Source of the DNA: Chryseobacterium lacus
GTDB taxonomy: Bacteria; Bacteroidota; Bacteroidia; Flavobacteriales; Weeksellaceae
DNA: 64,000 nucleotides
Assembly (NCBI RefSeq): GCF_003336205.1
Contig: NZ_QPIE01000006.1
Coordinates: forward strand, 124,001 to 188,000
Direction of reading: 5' to 3'
The position numbers and the translations under genes are program-made. Each line of letters begins with the position of its first letter. The stretch's first letter is position 1. Below, one piece after another: positions 9,466-18,310 of this stretch. The notes below the pieces were generated by a model. The model ran no database searches. It had not been told where the DNA came from and was given only the letters and a program-made list of their open reading frames with translations.

Positions 9466-9492
9466 TGTTTAATAATTAAACAAACGTTTAAT
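9466..9492. promoter_or_regulatory. Palindrome cluster of GTTTAAT half-sites (candidate operator)
   Basis: TGTTTAATAATTAAACA (9466-9482) is a perfect 17-bp palindrome, and a third half-site GTTTAAT follows at 9486-9492. Three alternating GTTTAAT/ATTAAAC half-sites in 27 bp are more ordered than the surrounding AT-rich DNA. They lie 76 bp upstream of the T9SS gene's -7 box and about 237 bp before tex. Confidence 0.4.
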
Positions 9493-9728
9493 ATAAAATG
9501 ATTTTAACTTTTTTATTAATCCCCTCCCCAATATATTAAATCGAAATGCTGTTGAACGACTTGTCAACACCACTTAAGGACTAACCATTTTATGTAAAAG
9601 AATTTTTTCTGATTAAACCACCCATAAGTATACAATCGAAAATCGATTAAGGAATATGCAAAGACAAAAAAAATATTCGCCATAAAATTTTAATAAAGTG
9701 CGTATTTTAGCGGATTTAAAAAGATTTC

Positions 9729-11855
9729 ATGACCCAGATCACCTATATTCAAAATGTGTTGCCCATTTCTGAAAAGAATATACAGGCGACCCTACAGCTG
9801 CTTGAGGAAGATAACACGGTGCCTTTTATTGCGCGCTACCGGAAAGATGTTACTGGAAACATGGACGAAATTCAGATAGAACAGATCGCCAAGCTGAATC
9901 AGCAATTCGCAGAAATAATAAAACGAAAAGAAAGCATCTTAAAATCCATTGCCGAGCAGGATGCAATCACGCCTGGACTGACCGAAAAAATTGAAGCAAG
10001 TTTTATCCTGCAGGAATTGGAAGATCTGTATCTGCCTTTTAAGAAAGGAAGAAAAACCCGCGCTGACGCTGCCCGGGAAAAAGGACTGGAGCCGCTTGCC
10101 AAAATCATCATGAGCCAGAAAACGCAGGAGCTCTCCACATTGGTTCCACGGTATATTAACGATAAGGTGACTACTGAAGAAGAAACACTTCAGGGTGCAA
10201 GAGATATTATCGCCGAATGGATTAATGAAAATTTATATGTACGAAAAGGCCTGAGAAGGCTATTTAACCAAACTGCCAACATCAGCTCAAAAGTGGTTAA
10301 AGCAAAAAAGGAAGATGAAGCTGCCCGGAAATTCTCCCAGTATTTTGATTGGGAAGAAAACCTGAGCCGCATTCCTTCTCACCGGTTGCTGGCCATGCTT
10401 CGAGCTGAAAGCGAGGGGTATGTTAAAACCAATATTAACATTGACAAAGAAGAAGCCATCAATTTTATTGAAAAGTCGGTAATTAAATCTCAAAATGAAT
10501 GTTCTCACCAGATTGCACTAGCCATAAAAGACAGTTACAAAAGGCTTCTGGAACCTGCAATAGCCAATGAAACGCTTCAGGAAGCCAAAACAAAAGCCGA
10601 CGAAAAAGCCATCTCTATTTTTTCTGAAAACCTTCGGCAACTCCTGTTGGCACCACCTTTGGGCGAAAAACGTATTCTCGCCATCGATCCCGGTTACCGC
10701 AGCGGCTGTAAAGTGGTTTGTCTGGATGAAAATGGAAATTTGCTGCACAATGAAACTATTTATCCGCATGCACCTCAGCACGAAACCGGCATGGCGATGA
10801 AAAAAATCCGTTCGATGGTGAGCGCTTATAAAATTCAGGCGATTTCCATTGGTAACGGTACCGCAAGCCGCGAGACTGAATTTTTTATCAGGAAAATTGC
10901 TTTTGATACGCCGCCTCAGGTTTTTGTGGTTTCCGAGGCCGGAGCTTCTGTGTATTCCGCAAGCAAAACAGCGCGGGAAGAATTTCCGGAATATGACGTA
11001 ACCGTTCGTGGCGCTATTTCTATAGGTCGCCGTCTTGCCGATCCGTTGGCAGAACTCGTGAAAATAGATCCGAAATCCATCGGTGTCGGACAATATCAAC
11101 ACGATGTGGATCAAACATTATTGAAAAACGAACTGGATTCCACCGTGATGAAATGTGTAAATTTAGTCGGAATTAATCTCAATACTGCGAGCAAATCTTT
11201 GCTTAGTTACGTTTCAGGCATTGGAGAAAAAATGGCCGAGAACATTGTGAATTACCGTATAGAAAACGGTGCATTCGAAAACCGACAGGACTTGAAAAAA
11301 GTTCCGCGTTTAGGTGAAAAAGCCTTTCAGCAAGCAGCTGCTTTTGTGAGAATTATTCAGGGGAACAATCCACTCGACAATTCGGCGGTACACCCGGAAG
11401 CGTATCCTGTAGCCCGGAAAATCGCCAAAGATCTCGGACTCCATATCACCGATCTCATCGGGAACAAGGAAGCGATCAGCAAAATTCAGCCGGAAAAATA
11501 TGTTACCGAGACCATCGGAATACTCACCATTCGCGACCTTCTGAAAGAACTTGAAAAGCCAGGATTAGATCCGCGAAAAACAGCGAAGATTTTTGAATTT
11601 GACCCATCGGTAAAAAGCCTGAAAGACCTGAAACCCGGAATGGTTCTTCCCGGAATTGTAAACAACATCACTGCATTCGGCTGTTTTGTGGATATCGGCA
11701 TCAAAGAAAGCGGACTTGTTCATGTTTCGCAGCTCAAAAAAGGATTTGTTTCCGATGTGAATGAAGTGGTGAAACTGCACCAACATGTACAAGTTCGTGT
11801 AGTAGAAATAGATGAAGCCCGAAAAAGAATTCAGCTGAGCATGGTGCTGGATTGA
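9729..11855 (+). CDS. tex: Tex-family RNA-binding transcription accessory protein
   Basis: This 708-residue protein has the full Tex order: a helical N-terminal region (FIARYRKDVTGNMDE near residue 33), a YqgF-like RNase H fold (ILAIDPGYRSGCKVV near residue 317), a helix-hairpin-helix region (LNTASKSLLSYVSGIGEKMA near residue 485) and a C-terminal S1 domain (GMVLPGIVNNITAFGCFVDI). Tex proteins bind nucleic acid and are linked to transcription and RNA metabolism, structurally like eukaryotic Spt6. Length is slightly below the usual 750-780 but all domains are present. It is monocistronic and convergent with the following minus-strand pair. Confidence 0.95.
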   Translation: MTQITYIQNVLPISEKNIQATLQLLEEDNTVPFIARYRKDVTGNMDEIQIEQIAKLNQQFAEIIKRKESILKSIAEQDAITPGLTEKIEASFILQELEDLYLPFKKGRKTRADAAREKGLEPLAKIIMSQKTQELSTLVPRYINDKVTTEEETLQGARDIIAEWINENLYVRKGLRRLFNQTANISSKVVKAKKEDEAARKFSQYFDWEENLSRIPSHRLLAMLRAESEGYVKTNINIDKEEAINFIEKSVIKSQNECSHQIALAIKDSYKRLLEPAIANETLQEAKTKADEKAISIFSENLRQLLLAPPLGEKRILAIDPGYRSGCKVVCLDENGNLLHNETIYPHAPQHETGMAMKKIRSMVSAYKIQAISIGNGTASRETEFFIRKIAFDTPPQVFVVSEAGASVYSASKTAREEFPEYDVTVRGAISIGRRLADPLAELVKIDPKSIGVGQYQHDVDQTLLKNELDSTVMKCVNLVGINLNTASKSLLSYVSGIGEKMAENIVNYRIENGAFENRQDLKKVPRLGEKAFQQAAAFVRIIQGNNPLDNSAVHPEAYPVARKIAKDLGLHITDLIGNKEAISKIQPEKYVTETIGILTIRDLLKELEKPGLDPRKTAKIFEFDPSVKSLKDLKPGMVLPGIVNNITAFGCFVDIGIKESGLVHVSQLKKGFVSDVNEVVKLHQHVQVRVVEIDEARKRIQLSMVLD

Positions 11856-11943
11856 GTCGCAAAAAGGCACGCCTGATGCGATTTATGATTTAATTCCATC
11901 CTAATTTATTTCATTTTTTAACTCTGATTAATCTCAAAAAAGT

Positions 11944-11979
11944 AAAAAAATTCCCAAACTTCGAAAAGTCCGGGAATTT
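11944..11979 (-). terminator. Terminator after the zinc-ribbon-family gene
   Basis: Hairpin AAATTCCC (11948-11955) with GGGAATTT (11972-11979), plus an inner ACTT/AAGT pairing. On the minus strand it runs into a T-tract (plus A-run 11944-11950). It sits about 20 bp beyond the minus-strand stop and may also stop tex transcripts. Confidence 0.75.
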
Positions 11980-11998
11980 ATATGTAATAAGACAGGAT

Positions 11999-12778
11999 TT
12001 AGAACTTGATGATTTCTTTCATTCTTTCCATTTCTTCATTCACCAAATCATCGTCTACCAGGATTTTCCCGCTGTGCTCGTCGATAATAATCTTTTTCCG
12101 CTGTGCGATTTCCATCTGCTTCTGGGGTGGCACCATGAAGAATGAACCTTTAGGCGCACCTCTTTCCAGGCCTACTACTGCCAACCCGTTTGCTGAGTTG
12201 TCGCGGATTCTCTGATAAGATTTTAATAATCTTTCATCAATTTTAGATGCAAATTCCTTGGATTTTTCCAGCAGATATTCTTCTTCTTTCTGAGTTTCTG
12301 CAACCAGTCCTTCCAGCTCTTCTTTTTTGAAAACAAGATGCTGCTTCAGCTCTTCAATCTTAGCAACAAGCTCATTGTACATTTCGGTTTTATGTTCAAT
12401 TTTAGCACTATATTCCTTGATTCTTTTTTCTGAAAGCTGAATTTCAAGATCCTGATATTCAATTTCTTTTCCTAACGCTTCGAATTCCTTATTGTTTCTG
12501 ACGTTATCCTGCTGGCCTTTATATTTTTCAATCAGGGATTTTGCATGATTAATGACTTCATTTTTAGTATTGATTTCATTATTCTGCTCTTTGATTTCTG
12601 CATCAAATTTTTCCGCTCTCTTTTCCAATCCTTCAATTTCGATCTCCAGATCCTCCACTTCTATCGGCAGTTCGCCACGAGTATTCCGGATCTCATCCAG
12701 CCTGGAATCGATAATCTGAAGGTCATAAAGTGCTCTCAGTTTTTCCTCCACTGAGATTTCAATTGTTTTCTTAGCCAT
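11999..12778 (-). CDS. C4-zinc-ribbon-family coiled-coil protein lacking its cysteines
   Basis: Residues ~10-200 are a long charged antiparallel coiled coil. The C-terminal ~55 residues align with the zinc ribbon of the family usually found beside Nif3 genes (family pattern GACGGC...PPQ...CEHCG...LVD). Here the same positions read GAPKGSFFMVPPQKQ and DEHSGKILVDD, so all four metal ligands are replaced while the surrounding residues are kept. The fold is probably retained without zinc. The ATG at 12778 follows the Nif3-like stop by 3 bp, so the pair is translationally linked. Molecular function is not established; in the family it is thought to act in nucleic-acid or translation-related processes. 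Confidence 0.88.
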   Translation of the reverse strand: MAKKTIEISVEEKLRALYDLQIIDSRLDEIRNTRGELPIEVEDLEIEIEGLEKRAEKFDAEIKEQNNEINTKNEVINHAKSLIEKYKGQQDNVRNNKEFEALGKEIEYQDLEIQLSEKRIKEYSAKIEHKTEMYNELVAKIEELKQHLVFKKEELEGLVAETQKEEEYLLEKSKEFASKIDERLLKSYQRIRDNSANGLAVVGLERGAPKGSFFMVPPQKQMEIAQRKKIIIDEHSGKILVDDDLVNEEMERMKEIIKF

Positions 12779-12781
12779 ATT

Positions 12782-13879
12782 TTATAAAAAATAATTTACA
12801 GGATTCGTATTTTCCTGAGATTTAGAGATTGCAAATTTAGGGAATTTTTCCGACAATAACTCAAATAATTGTTGAGTAACAAACTGTTCCGATTCAAAAT
12901 GCCCGATATCACAGATCATCATTTTGCCTTCTGACTGGAAAAAATCGTGGTATTTCACATCGCCCGTCAGGTAAGCATCACATTTGTTGGCTCTTGCAGC
13001 TTTTATTCCGCCAGCACCGCTTCCTCCAAGCACTCCCACCCTTTGAATGCTGCCTTTTCCCGATTCTGAATGCCGGATTACTTTCAGGCCAAAACGCTCT
13101 TTCACCATTTGCAGAAATTCTTTTTCCGACATCGGTCTTTCAAGGTCGCCATAACATCCTAAACCCATATAAGAATGTTCATTTTCCAGAGTAAACACCT
13201 GATATGCCACTTCCTCGTAAGGATGCGCCTCCATCATCGCGCGCAGAACTGCAGGTTTTTTAAAATCTTCGAAAATAAAATAGAGCATTTGTTCGTCTGT
13301 ATTTTCCCGGACGAATTCTTTTCCTTCAAAAGGATCGGAACCGGGAAGTGGCCGAAAAGTACCGCTTCCGGGAACGGAGAAACTGCACTCGTCATAAAAT
13401 CCGATATTTCCAGCTCCTGCTTTGAAAACCGCTTGCCGAACCTGTTCCGAATATTCCGGCGGAACATACACCGCGAGTTGCTTGAGTATATTTTTCTTCG
13501 GCATTAATATTTTTCTGTTTTGAAGGCCAAGTTCTTCGGCAATGCGATAATTCACTCCAAAATAATCATTATCCCAAACTGTATGAATGGCATACAAAGC
13601 GATTCTATTTTCAATAGCTTTCATTACCGCCCGTTCCACATAATTGTTGCCGGTAATGGATTTGAGGCCGGAAAAAATAATAGGATGAAAAGCGACAAGA
13701 AGATTCAGGCCTTTCTCAATGGCTTCGTCCACGACGGATTCCAACGCATCATGACAAACCAAAATTCCGGTAATATCACGTTCGGGATTGCCACACAACA
13801 GTCCCACATTGTCAAAATCTTCCGCCTGTCCGCGCGGAAGACGTTCTTCTATCACAGAAATAATATGGCTGAGTTTCAT
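12782..13879 (-). CDS. Nif3-like dinuclear metal centre hexameric protein (GTP cyclohydrolase 1 type 2 family)
   Basis: This 365-residue protein starts MKLSHIISVIEERLP, has the metal-ligand blocks VGLLCG, VAFHPIIFSG and AIHTVWDN, a middle PII-like insert (EEVAYQVFTLEN near residue 225) and the C-terminal block GGSGAGGIKAARANKCDAYLTGD followed by CDIGHFESE, where the remaining ligands sit. The insert identifies the long Nif3 form (YqfO-like). These proteins form hexamers with a di-metal site; the physiological reaction is unsettled. First gene of a two-gene operon with the zinc-ribbon-family protein. Confidence 0.93.
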   Translation of the reverse strand: MKLSHIISVIEERLPRGQAEDFDNVGLLCGNPERDITGILVCHDALESVVDEAIEKGLNLLVAFHPIIFSGLKSITGNNYVERAVMKAIENRIALYAIHTVWDNDYFGVNYRIAEELGLQNRKILMPKKNILKQLAVYVPPEYSEQVRQAVFKAGAGNIGFYDECSFSVPGSGTFRPLPGSDPFEGKEFVRENTDEQMLYFIFEDFKKPAVLRAMMEAHPYEEVAYQVFTLENEHSYMGLGCYGDLERPMSEKEFLQMVKERFGLKVIRHSESGKGSIQRVGVLGGSGAGGIKAARANKCDAYLTGDVKYHDFFQSEGKMMICDIGHFESEQFVTQQLFELLSEKFPKFAISKSQENTNPVNYFL

Positions 13880-13938
13880 TTTTAAATTTTGAGCAAATTA
13901 CTAATTTTTTGATTAATTTAGCCGTCTTATGTAAGCTG

Positions 13939-14775
13939 ATGGCGAGAAGAGAACACAATCTTATTCCCGAAAATTCGCCCTGGAAACGGAAACTTTTCAG
14001 GATCATTTATTTTGCAGATACTCCCGCAGGAAGAATCTTCGACCTTTCACTTTTGGTGCTGATTATATTGAGTACCGTGCTGGTCATGATGGAAAGCATG
14101 CCAAGGGTTGATCTTCGCTATCATTTCTTTTTAGTATATATTGAATGGATCATCACCATTCTTTTCACGATCGAGTATTTCATCCGGATTATCATTGTTA
14201 AAAACAAAAAGGATTATATTTTCAGTTTTATGGGCATTATTGATTTCATGTCCATTCTTCCTTTTTTCATCAGCCTTTTCTTCCCGTTCACGAAATTCCT
14301 GAGTATCATCCGGCTACTGAGAATTCTGAGGGTTTTCCGCATTCTGAACCTGATGGATTATATGAATGACGGGCATTATATTGTTCAGGCTTTGCGCAAC
14401 AGTTCCCGGAAAATTTATATTTTCCTGTTGTTTATTATGATTCTGGTAACCATTTTGGGGTCAGTGATGTACGTTGTGGAAGGCGGAGAAAATGGTTTTG
14501 TTGATATTCCTACCTGTATTTATTGGGCGGTAGTTACTATTACCACAGTAGGATATGGAGATATTTCTCCGGTAACGGGGTTGGGAAAATTTATTTCAAT
14601 GATTCTCATGCTTTGCGGTTACAGCATTATCGCTGTTCCGACAGGAATTGTTACCTCGCAAATGAAACGCGGCATGACGAAAACAAGGGTTTGCAAACGC
14701 TGCGGAAACAGTGAAAATGACGACGATGCCCGCTTCTGCAAAACCTGCGGTGAAACCATCAATCTTATTCCCTAA
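13939..14775 (+). CDS. Voltage-gated-type K+ channel with C-terminal zinc ribbon
   Basis: Six membrane segments are followed by the selectivity filter TTVGYGDISP near residue 205. An S4-like helix (IIRLLRILRVFRILNL) carries arginines at every third or fourth position, placing it in the voltage-gated ion channel family. The C-terminal tail ends in a small treble-cysteine module, CKRCGNSENDDDARFCKTCG, i.e. CxxC-x13-CxxC, a zinc ribbon. I chose ATG at 13939 (MARREHN); a TTG 30 bp upstream is also in frame. Such channels set membrane potential or K+ efflux; the zinc ribbon may mediate assembly or protein contact. Transcribed divergently from the Nif3-like gene, 59 bp apart. Confidence 0.9.
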   Translation: MARREHNLIPENSPWKRKLFRIIYFADTPAGRIFDLSLLVLIILSTVLVMMESMPRVDLRYHFFLVYIEWIITILFTIEYFIRIIIVKNKKDYIFSFMGIIDFMSILPFFISLFFPFTKFLSIIRLLRILRVFRILNLMDYMNDGHYIVQALRNSSRKIYIFLLFIMILVTILGSVMYVVEGGENGFVDIPTCIYWAVVTITTVGYGDISPVTGLGKFISMILMLCGYSIIAVPTGIVTSQMKRGMTKTRVCKRCGNSENDDDARFCKTCGETINLIP

Positions 14776-14798
14776 CCATCTTTATCAGCATAAAAAAA

Positions 14799-14820
14799 CC
14801 GCATTGCTTATACAATACGG
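14799..14820. terminator. Terminator-like hairpin after the K+ channel
   Basis: 8-bp stem with one mismatch on the plus strand (a G-U wobble on the minus strand) and a 6-nt loop. The U-tract is on the minus-strand side (plus A-run 14792-14798), so it fits minus-strand read-through from the efflux operon better than the channel gene. Confidence 0.5.
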
Positions 14821-15101
14821 CATAATGCGTTTCTCAGCATTTGTGTTTTCATGACTTGTTTTTCTTAGGTTCCTAATTCATTGATTTACAAATGAAAAGG
14901 TTATTAGTTTTCACTTGTAAAAGTAGAACAACTTTTTGGGATAAAAAACAGGAAAAATCCTCTTTTTTAATTGAAAAAAATTCATTATATGCGACCTGAA
15001 GTTAAAAGTTGACTTTCACATTCAGCTTTTCTGTTGAATCAACTTTATTATATCATTCAATAACCGTCTTATCCTCTTGACTTCATCGGAATCCAGTTAA
15101 C

Positions 15102-15125
15102 AAAAAAGCTGCAATATATTGCAGC
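15102..15125 (-). terminator. Terminator of the RND efflux operon
   Basis: Self-complementary stem GCTGCAA/TTGCAGC with loop TATA (15108-15125), followed on the minus strand by six T residues (plus 15102-15107), nine bases past the permease stop. Confidence 0.85.
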
Positions 15126-15133
15126 CCGTTAAT

Positions 15134-18100
15134 TTAAAATTCAACTTCATTCTCCGGATGGATGTGCTTGTAATCTGCCACCATTTGTTCTTCGTAATTG
15201 ATTTTATCATGTTTTGAAAACCGGTTTTCCAGCCTTACCACGATATAATACACTACAGGAACAATAATTAGCGTCAGAAATAATGAAGACAGCAATCCAC
15301 CAATAATCACGATGGCAAGACCGTTGTTCATTTCAGCGGCAGCTCCGCTCGCCAAGGCAATCGGCAACATCCCGAAAACCATCGCAATGGTGGTCATCAG
15401 AATCGGGCGGAGTCTTGCTTTATTGGCCTGAACCAAAGCTCTTTCTACCGGTTCTCCGTGATCCATCCTGTGATTGGCAAAATCAACAAGAAGGATAGCA
15501 TTCTTGGCAACAAGCCCGATCAACATAATGATTCCTAAAATAGTAAAAATATTCAAACTCTGATTGGTCAACGCCAATGCCCATAATGCGCCAATAAACG
15601 ACAACGGAATGGAAAAGAGTACGATAAAGGGTTTTACAAAATCATTGTAAAGGACTACCATAATCATATATACCAACATAATCGCTGCCATCAAAGCTAC
15701 TCCCAGCGTTCCGAATCCTTCGCTCTGGTTTTCCATATTTCCTCCCCAAATCCAATTGACACCGGCAGGCTTTTTCACATTCTGCATTTTGGCTTCCCAT
15801 TCCGAGGCGATGGCTCCGGTAGTTTTACCGACAACCTGCGCCTGTACCGTAACGGAAGGCGACCGGTCGTATCTTTCCAAAAGAGCAGGACCGGATCCGA
15901 AACTGATGTCGGCAAACTGTGACAACTGTACTTTCTGTCCGTCGGCATTAATGAAAGCAATATTTCTTACATCATTAATACTCGTACGGTTGGCTTCATC
16001 CAGAATAATATTTATATCATATTCCGTGCTGCCAGTCCGGAATTTATTGTCGGTATTTCCACTGAAGGCGGTTCTCAGGGTTTGCCCTACTGTTGCAACA
16101 TTCAGTCCCAAAGATGTCATTTTATCGCGGTCTACACTTACAGAAATTTCGGGATTTCCTTCTTCCACACTCAGTTTAATTTCGGAAGCACCGTCGATCG
16201 TTCTCAATTGTTTCTCAGCTTCCTGAGCGTAAGCCATGGCGTCTTCCAATGTTGAACCCGTTACGGTCATTTGCAGAGGCGCCATTTCAGCTCCCATAAA
16301 TCCTACAGGAACGGTAGTCACCTTAGCACCGACCAACTCTTTTTCCAACTCACGTTTCAATCGGGCTGCATACACTTTGGTATCGTCTTTTCTCTCGCTT
16401 TTATCTACGAGTTCGATGTTGATTTCAGATTTATAATTGGTAGACTGCATTGCGCCCATACCACCACTCACCTGTCCTACCGACGTAATCATGCTGACCA
16501 CTTCGGGTTTCTGAGACAGAAATTTTTCTGCTCTTTGCGTCATGAAATTGGTTTCTTCCAATGACGTATCTTTTGGCATTTCAATTTGTACGAGGAATTC
16601 TCCTTTGTCCGTTCCCGGGAAAAAATCGGTACCGATATAGCCGAAAACCAACAGCGTAATAGAACTCACAAATAACAATAAGGTGATTCCGAAAGTTTTC
16701 AGTTTATGATGAAGACTCCATTTCAGAATATTTTCGATTTTATGGGTAAACCAGTTAAGTCCTTCTTCAAATTTTTCGATAATTTTTCCGAAAAGAGATT
16801 TATTGCTGATGAGTTCCAGTTTCCCGTATCTTGAAAACAGCCACGGTACCACGGTAAACGATATTAAAAGTGAAAGCAAGGTGGCGATGACGACCGTGAC
16901 ACAAAACTGTTTAATAATATTCGATACCAAACCAGTACTCAACGCAATAGGAAGGAATACCACGACAATTACTAGCGTGATGGCCGTCACGGTAAACCCA
17001 ATTTCTTTGGAACCGTCATACGCAGCGCGTACTTTATTTTTACCCATTTCCATGTGACGGTGGATGTTCTCAATAACTACAATAGCATCATCCACCAGAA
17101 TTCCTACCACAAGTGAAAGTCCCAATAAACTCATCAGGTTCAGGCTATAATCCAAAAGATAGAGTCCGATAAATGTCGCAATAAGAGAGGTTGGAATCGC
17201 CACCATTACGATAAGTGCATTTCTGAAACTATGCAGGAAAAAAAGCATCACAAAAGCTACCAAACCGATAGCAATCAAAAGGTCTTTAATAACGGAGTTG
17301 GCTGCTTCCAGGGTAAATACGGACGTATCGCTCGCCAAATCCACTTTGATATTTTGGGCTTTATATTGGTTTTCTATATCTGCAATTTTTGCCTGTACCA
17401 GTTCGCTCACTTCCACAGCATTCGCTTCTGTCTGCTTCTGAACCTGGAGCATGATGGTATTCTGTTGATCAATTCGGGCGATTTTATCTGCCTGTTTCTG
17501 CGTATCCTGAACTTCAGCAATATCCGAAAGCCTGATGTTCTGTCCGTTTTTAGAAGAAATGGTCAGGTTTCTCAACTCATCTACAGAATTAATTTTACCT
17601 GCGAGACGAATGAGGGTACTGTTTTCTCTGGTTTTAAGATTTCCTGTAGGGAAGTCAAGATTGGAAAGAGAAATCACCTGTTGCACCTGAGGAATGGTAA
17701 GTCCATATCCTTCCAGTTTTTCTTGATTTAAGTTGACTCGAATTTCGCGCTCCTGTCCGCCAATAATATTCACCTGGGCAACACCGGGAATTCTGGAAAG
17801 TTCCGGCTGAATTCTCTGGTCAATGAGGTCATACAGTTCGTTTTCGGTAAGGTTGGCTGTAAGTCCCATGCTCATAATAGGCATATCAGAAAGGGAAAAC
17901 TGTGACAGCGAGGGTTCATCTATATCTTCGGGCAGATCTGAACGGATGGCGTTAATTTTCCTTTGGGCCTCATTAAGTGCATAATCTACATCGGCATCTG
18001 CCCGGAATTCAATAATGACGACGGACAAACTTTCGTAAGATTTTGACTGGATTTTTTTAACGCCTTCCAATGAAGAAACCGCATCTTCCATTTTCCGGGA

Positions 18101-18289
18101 AACGGTATTTTCTACTTCCGCAGGTGAAGCTCCGGGATACACCGTGGCGACGGTTACTACTTTTACTTCAAATTTAGGAATCAATTCATAACTCAGCTGC
18201 GTGTAGCTGAATAAGCCTCCGATGATGAGCAATGCGAGCATTACAATCACCAGACTGGGCCTTTTTATCGATACTTCTGCTAATTTCAT
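15134..18289 (-). CDS. RND efflux transporter permease (AcrB/HAE1 family)
   Basis: At 1051 residues this is the full length of a hydrophobe/amphiphile RND pump. It has the N-terminal helix, two porter-domain repeats, and 12 membrane helices in two sets. Family blocks include GASPAEVENTVSRKMEDAVS near residue 54, GLSLVVGILVDDAIVVIENI in TM4 (the DD pair is the proton-relay site) and GIIMLIGLVAKNAILLVDFA in TM10. It forms the inner-membrane trimer of a tripartite pump with the adaptor and TolC-like genes that precede it. The start follows the adaptor stop by 21 bp. Substrate unknown; drugs, bile-like compounds or solvents are typical. Confidence 0.95.
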   Translation of the reverse strand: MKLAEVSIKRPSLVIVMLALLIIGGLFSYTQLSYELIPKFEVKVVTVATVYPGASPAEVENTVSRKMEDAVSSLEGVKKIQSKSYESLSVVIIEFRADADVDYALNEAQRKINAIRSDLPEDIDEPSLSQFSLSDMPIMSMGLTANLTENELYDLIDQRIQPELSRIPGVAQVNIIGGQEREIRVNLNQEKLEGYGLTIPQVQQVISLSNLDFPTGNLKTRENSTLIRLAGKINSVDELRNLTISSKNGQNIRLSDIAEVQDTQKQADKIARIDQQNTIMLQVQKQTEANAVEVSELVQAKIADIENQYKAQNIKVDLASDTSVFTLEAANSVIKDLLIAIGLVAFVMLFFLHSFRNALIVMVAIPTSLIATFIGLYLLDYSLNLMSLLGLSLVVGILVDDAIVVIENIHRHMEMGKNKVRAAYDGSKEIGFTVTAITLVIVVVFLPIALSTGLVSNIIKQFCVTVVIATLLSLLISFTVVPWLFSRYGKLELISNKSLFGKIIEKFEEGLNWFTHKIENILKWSLHHKLKTFGITLLLFVSSITLLVFGYIGTDFFPGTDKGEFLVQIEMPKDTSLEETNFMTQRAEKFLSQKPEVVSMITSVGQVSGGMGAMQSTNYKSEINIELVDKSERKDDTKVYAARLKRELEKELVGAKVTTVPVGFMGAEMAPLQMTVTGSTLEDAMAYAQEAEKQLRTIDGASEIKLSVEEGNPEISVSVDRDKMTSLGLNVATVGQTLRTAFSGNTDNKFRTGSTEYDINIILDEANRTSINDVRNIAFINADGQKVQLSQFADISFGSGPALLERYDRSPSVTVQAQVVGKTTGAIASEWEAKMQNVKKPAGVNWIWGGNMENQSEGFGTLGVALMAAIMLVYMIMVVLYNDFVKPFIVLFSIPLSFIGALWALALTNQSLNIFTILGIIMLIGLVAKNAILLVDFANHRMDHGEPVERALVQANKARLRPILMTTIAMVFGMLPIALASGAAAEMNNGLAIVIIGGLLSSLFLTLIIVPVVYYIVVRLENRFSKHDKINYEEQMVADYKHIHPENEVEF

Positions 18290-18310
18290 TCTTTTTTCTT
18301 TTACCTTTTA

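Larger units (their letters stand above)
9355..9728. other. Divergent intergenic region, AT-rich
   Basis: The 374 bp between the T9SS protein gene and tex contain the -7 box and palindrome cluster listed separately. No ORF or RNA gene is visible. A near-match -7 box for tex (TATTTTAG, 9703-9710) lies 19 bp before its start. Confidence 0.5.
14776..15133. other. Convergent intergenic region with two hairpins
   Basis: No ORF is supported. A hairpin at 14799-14820 (CCGCATTG/CAATACGG) lies just past the K+ channel stop, and the efflux-operon terminator is at 15102-15125. An 8-bp inverted repeat (AAAGTTGA / TCAACTTT) with a long spacer lies near 15005-15050. The rest is AT-rich and featureless. 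Confidence 0.5.
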
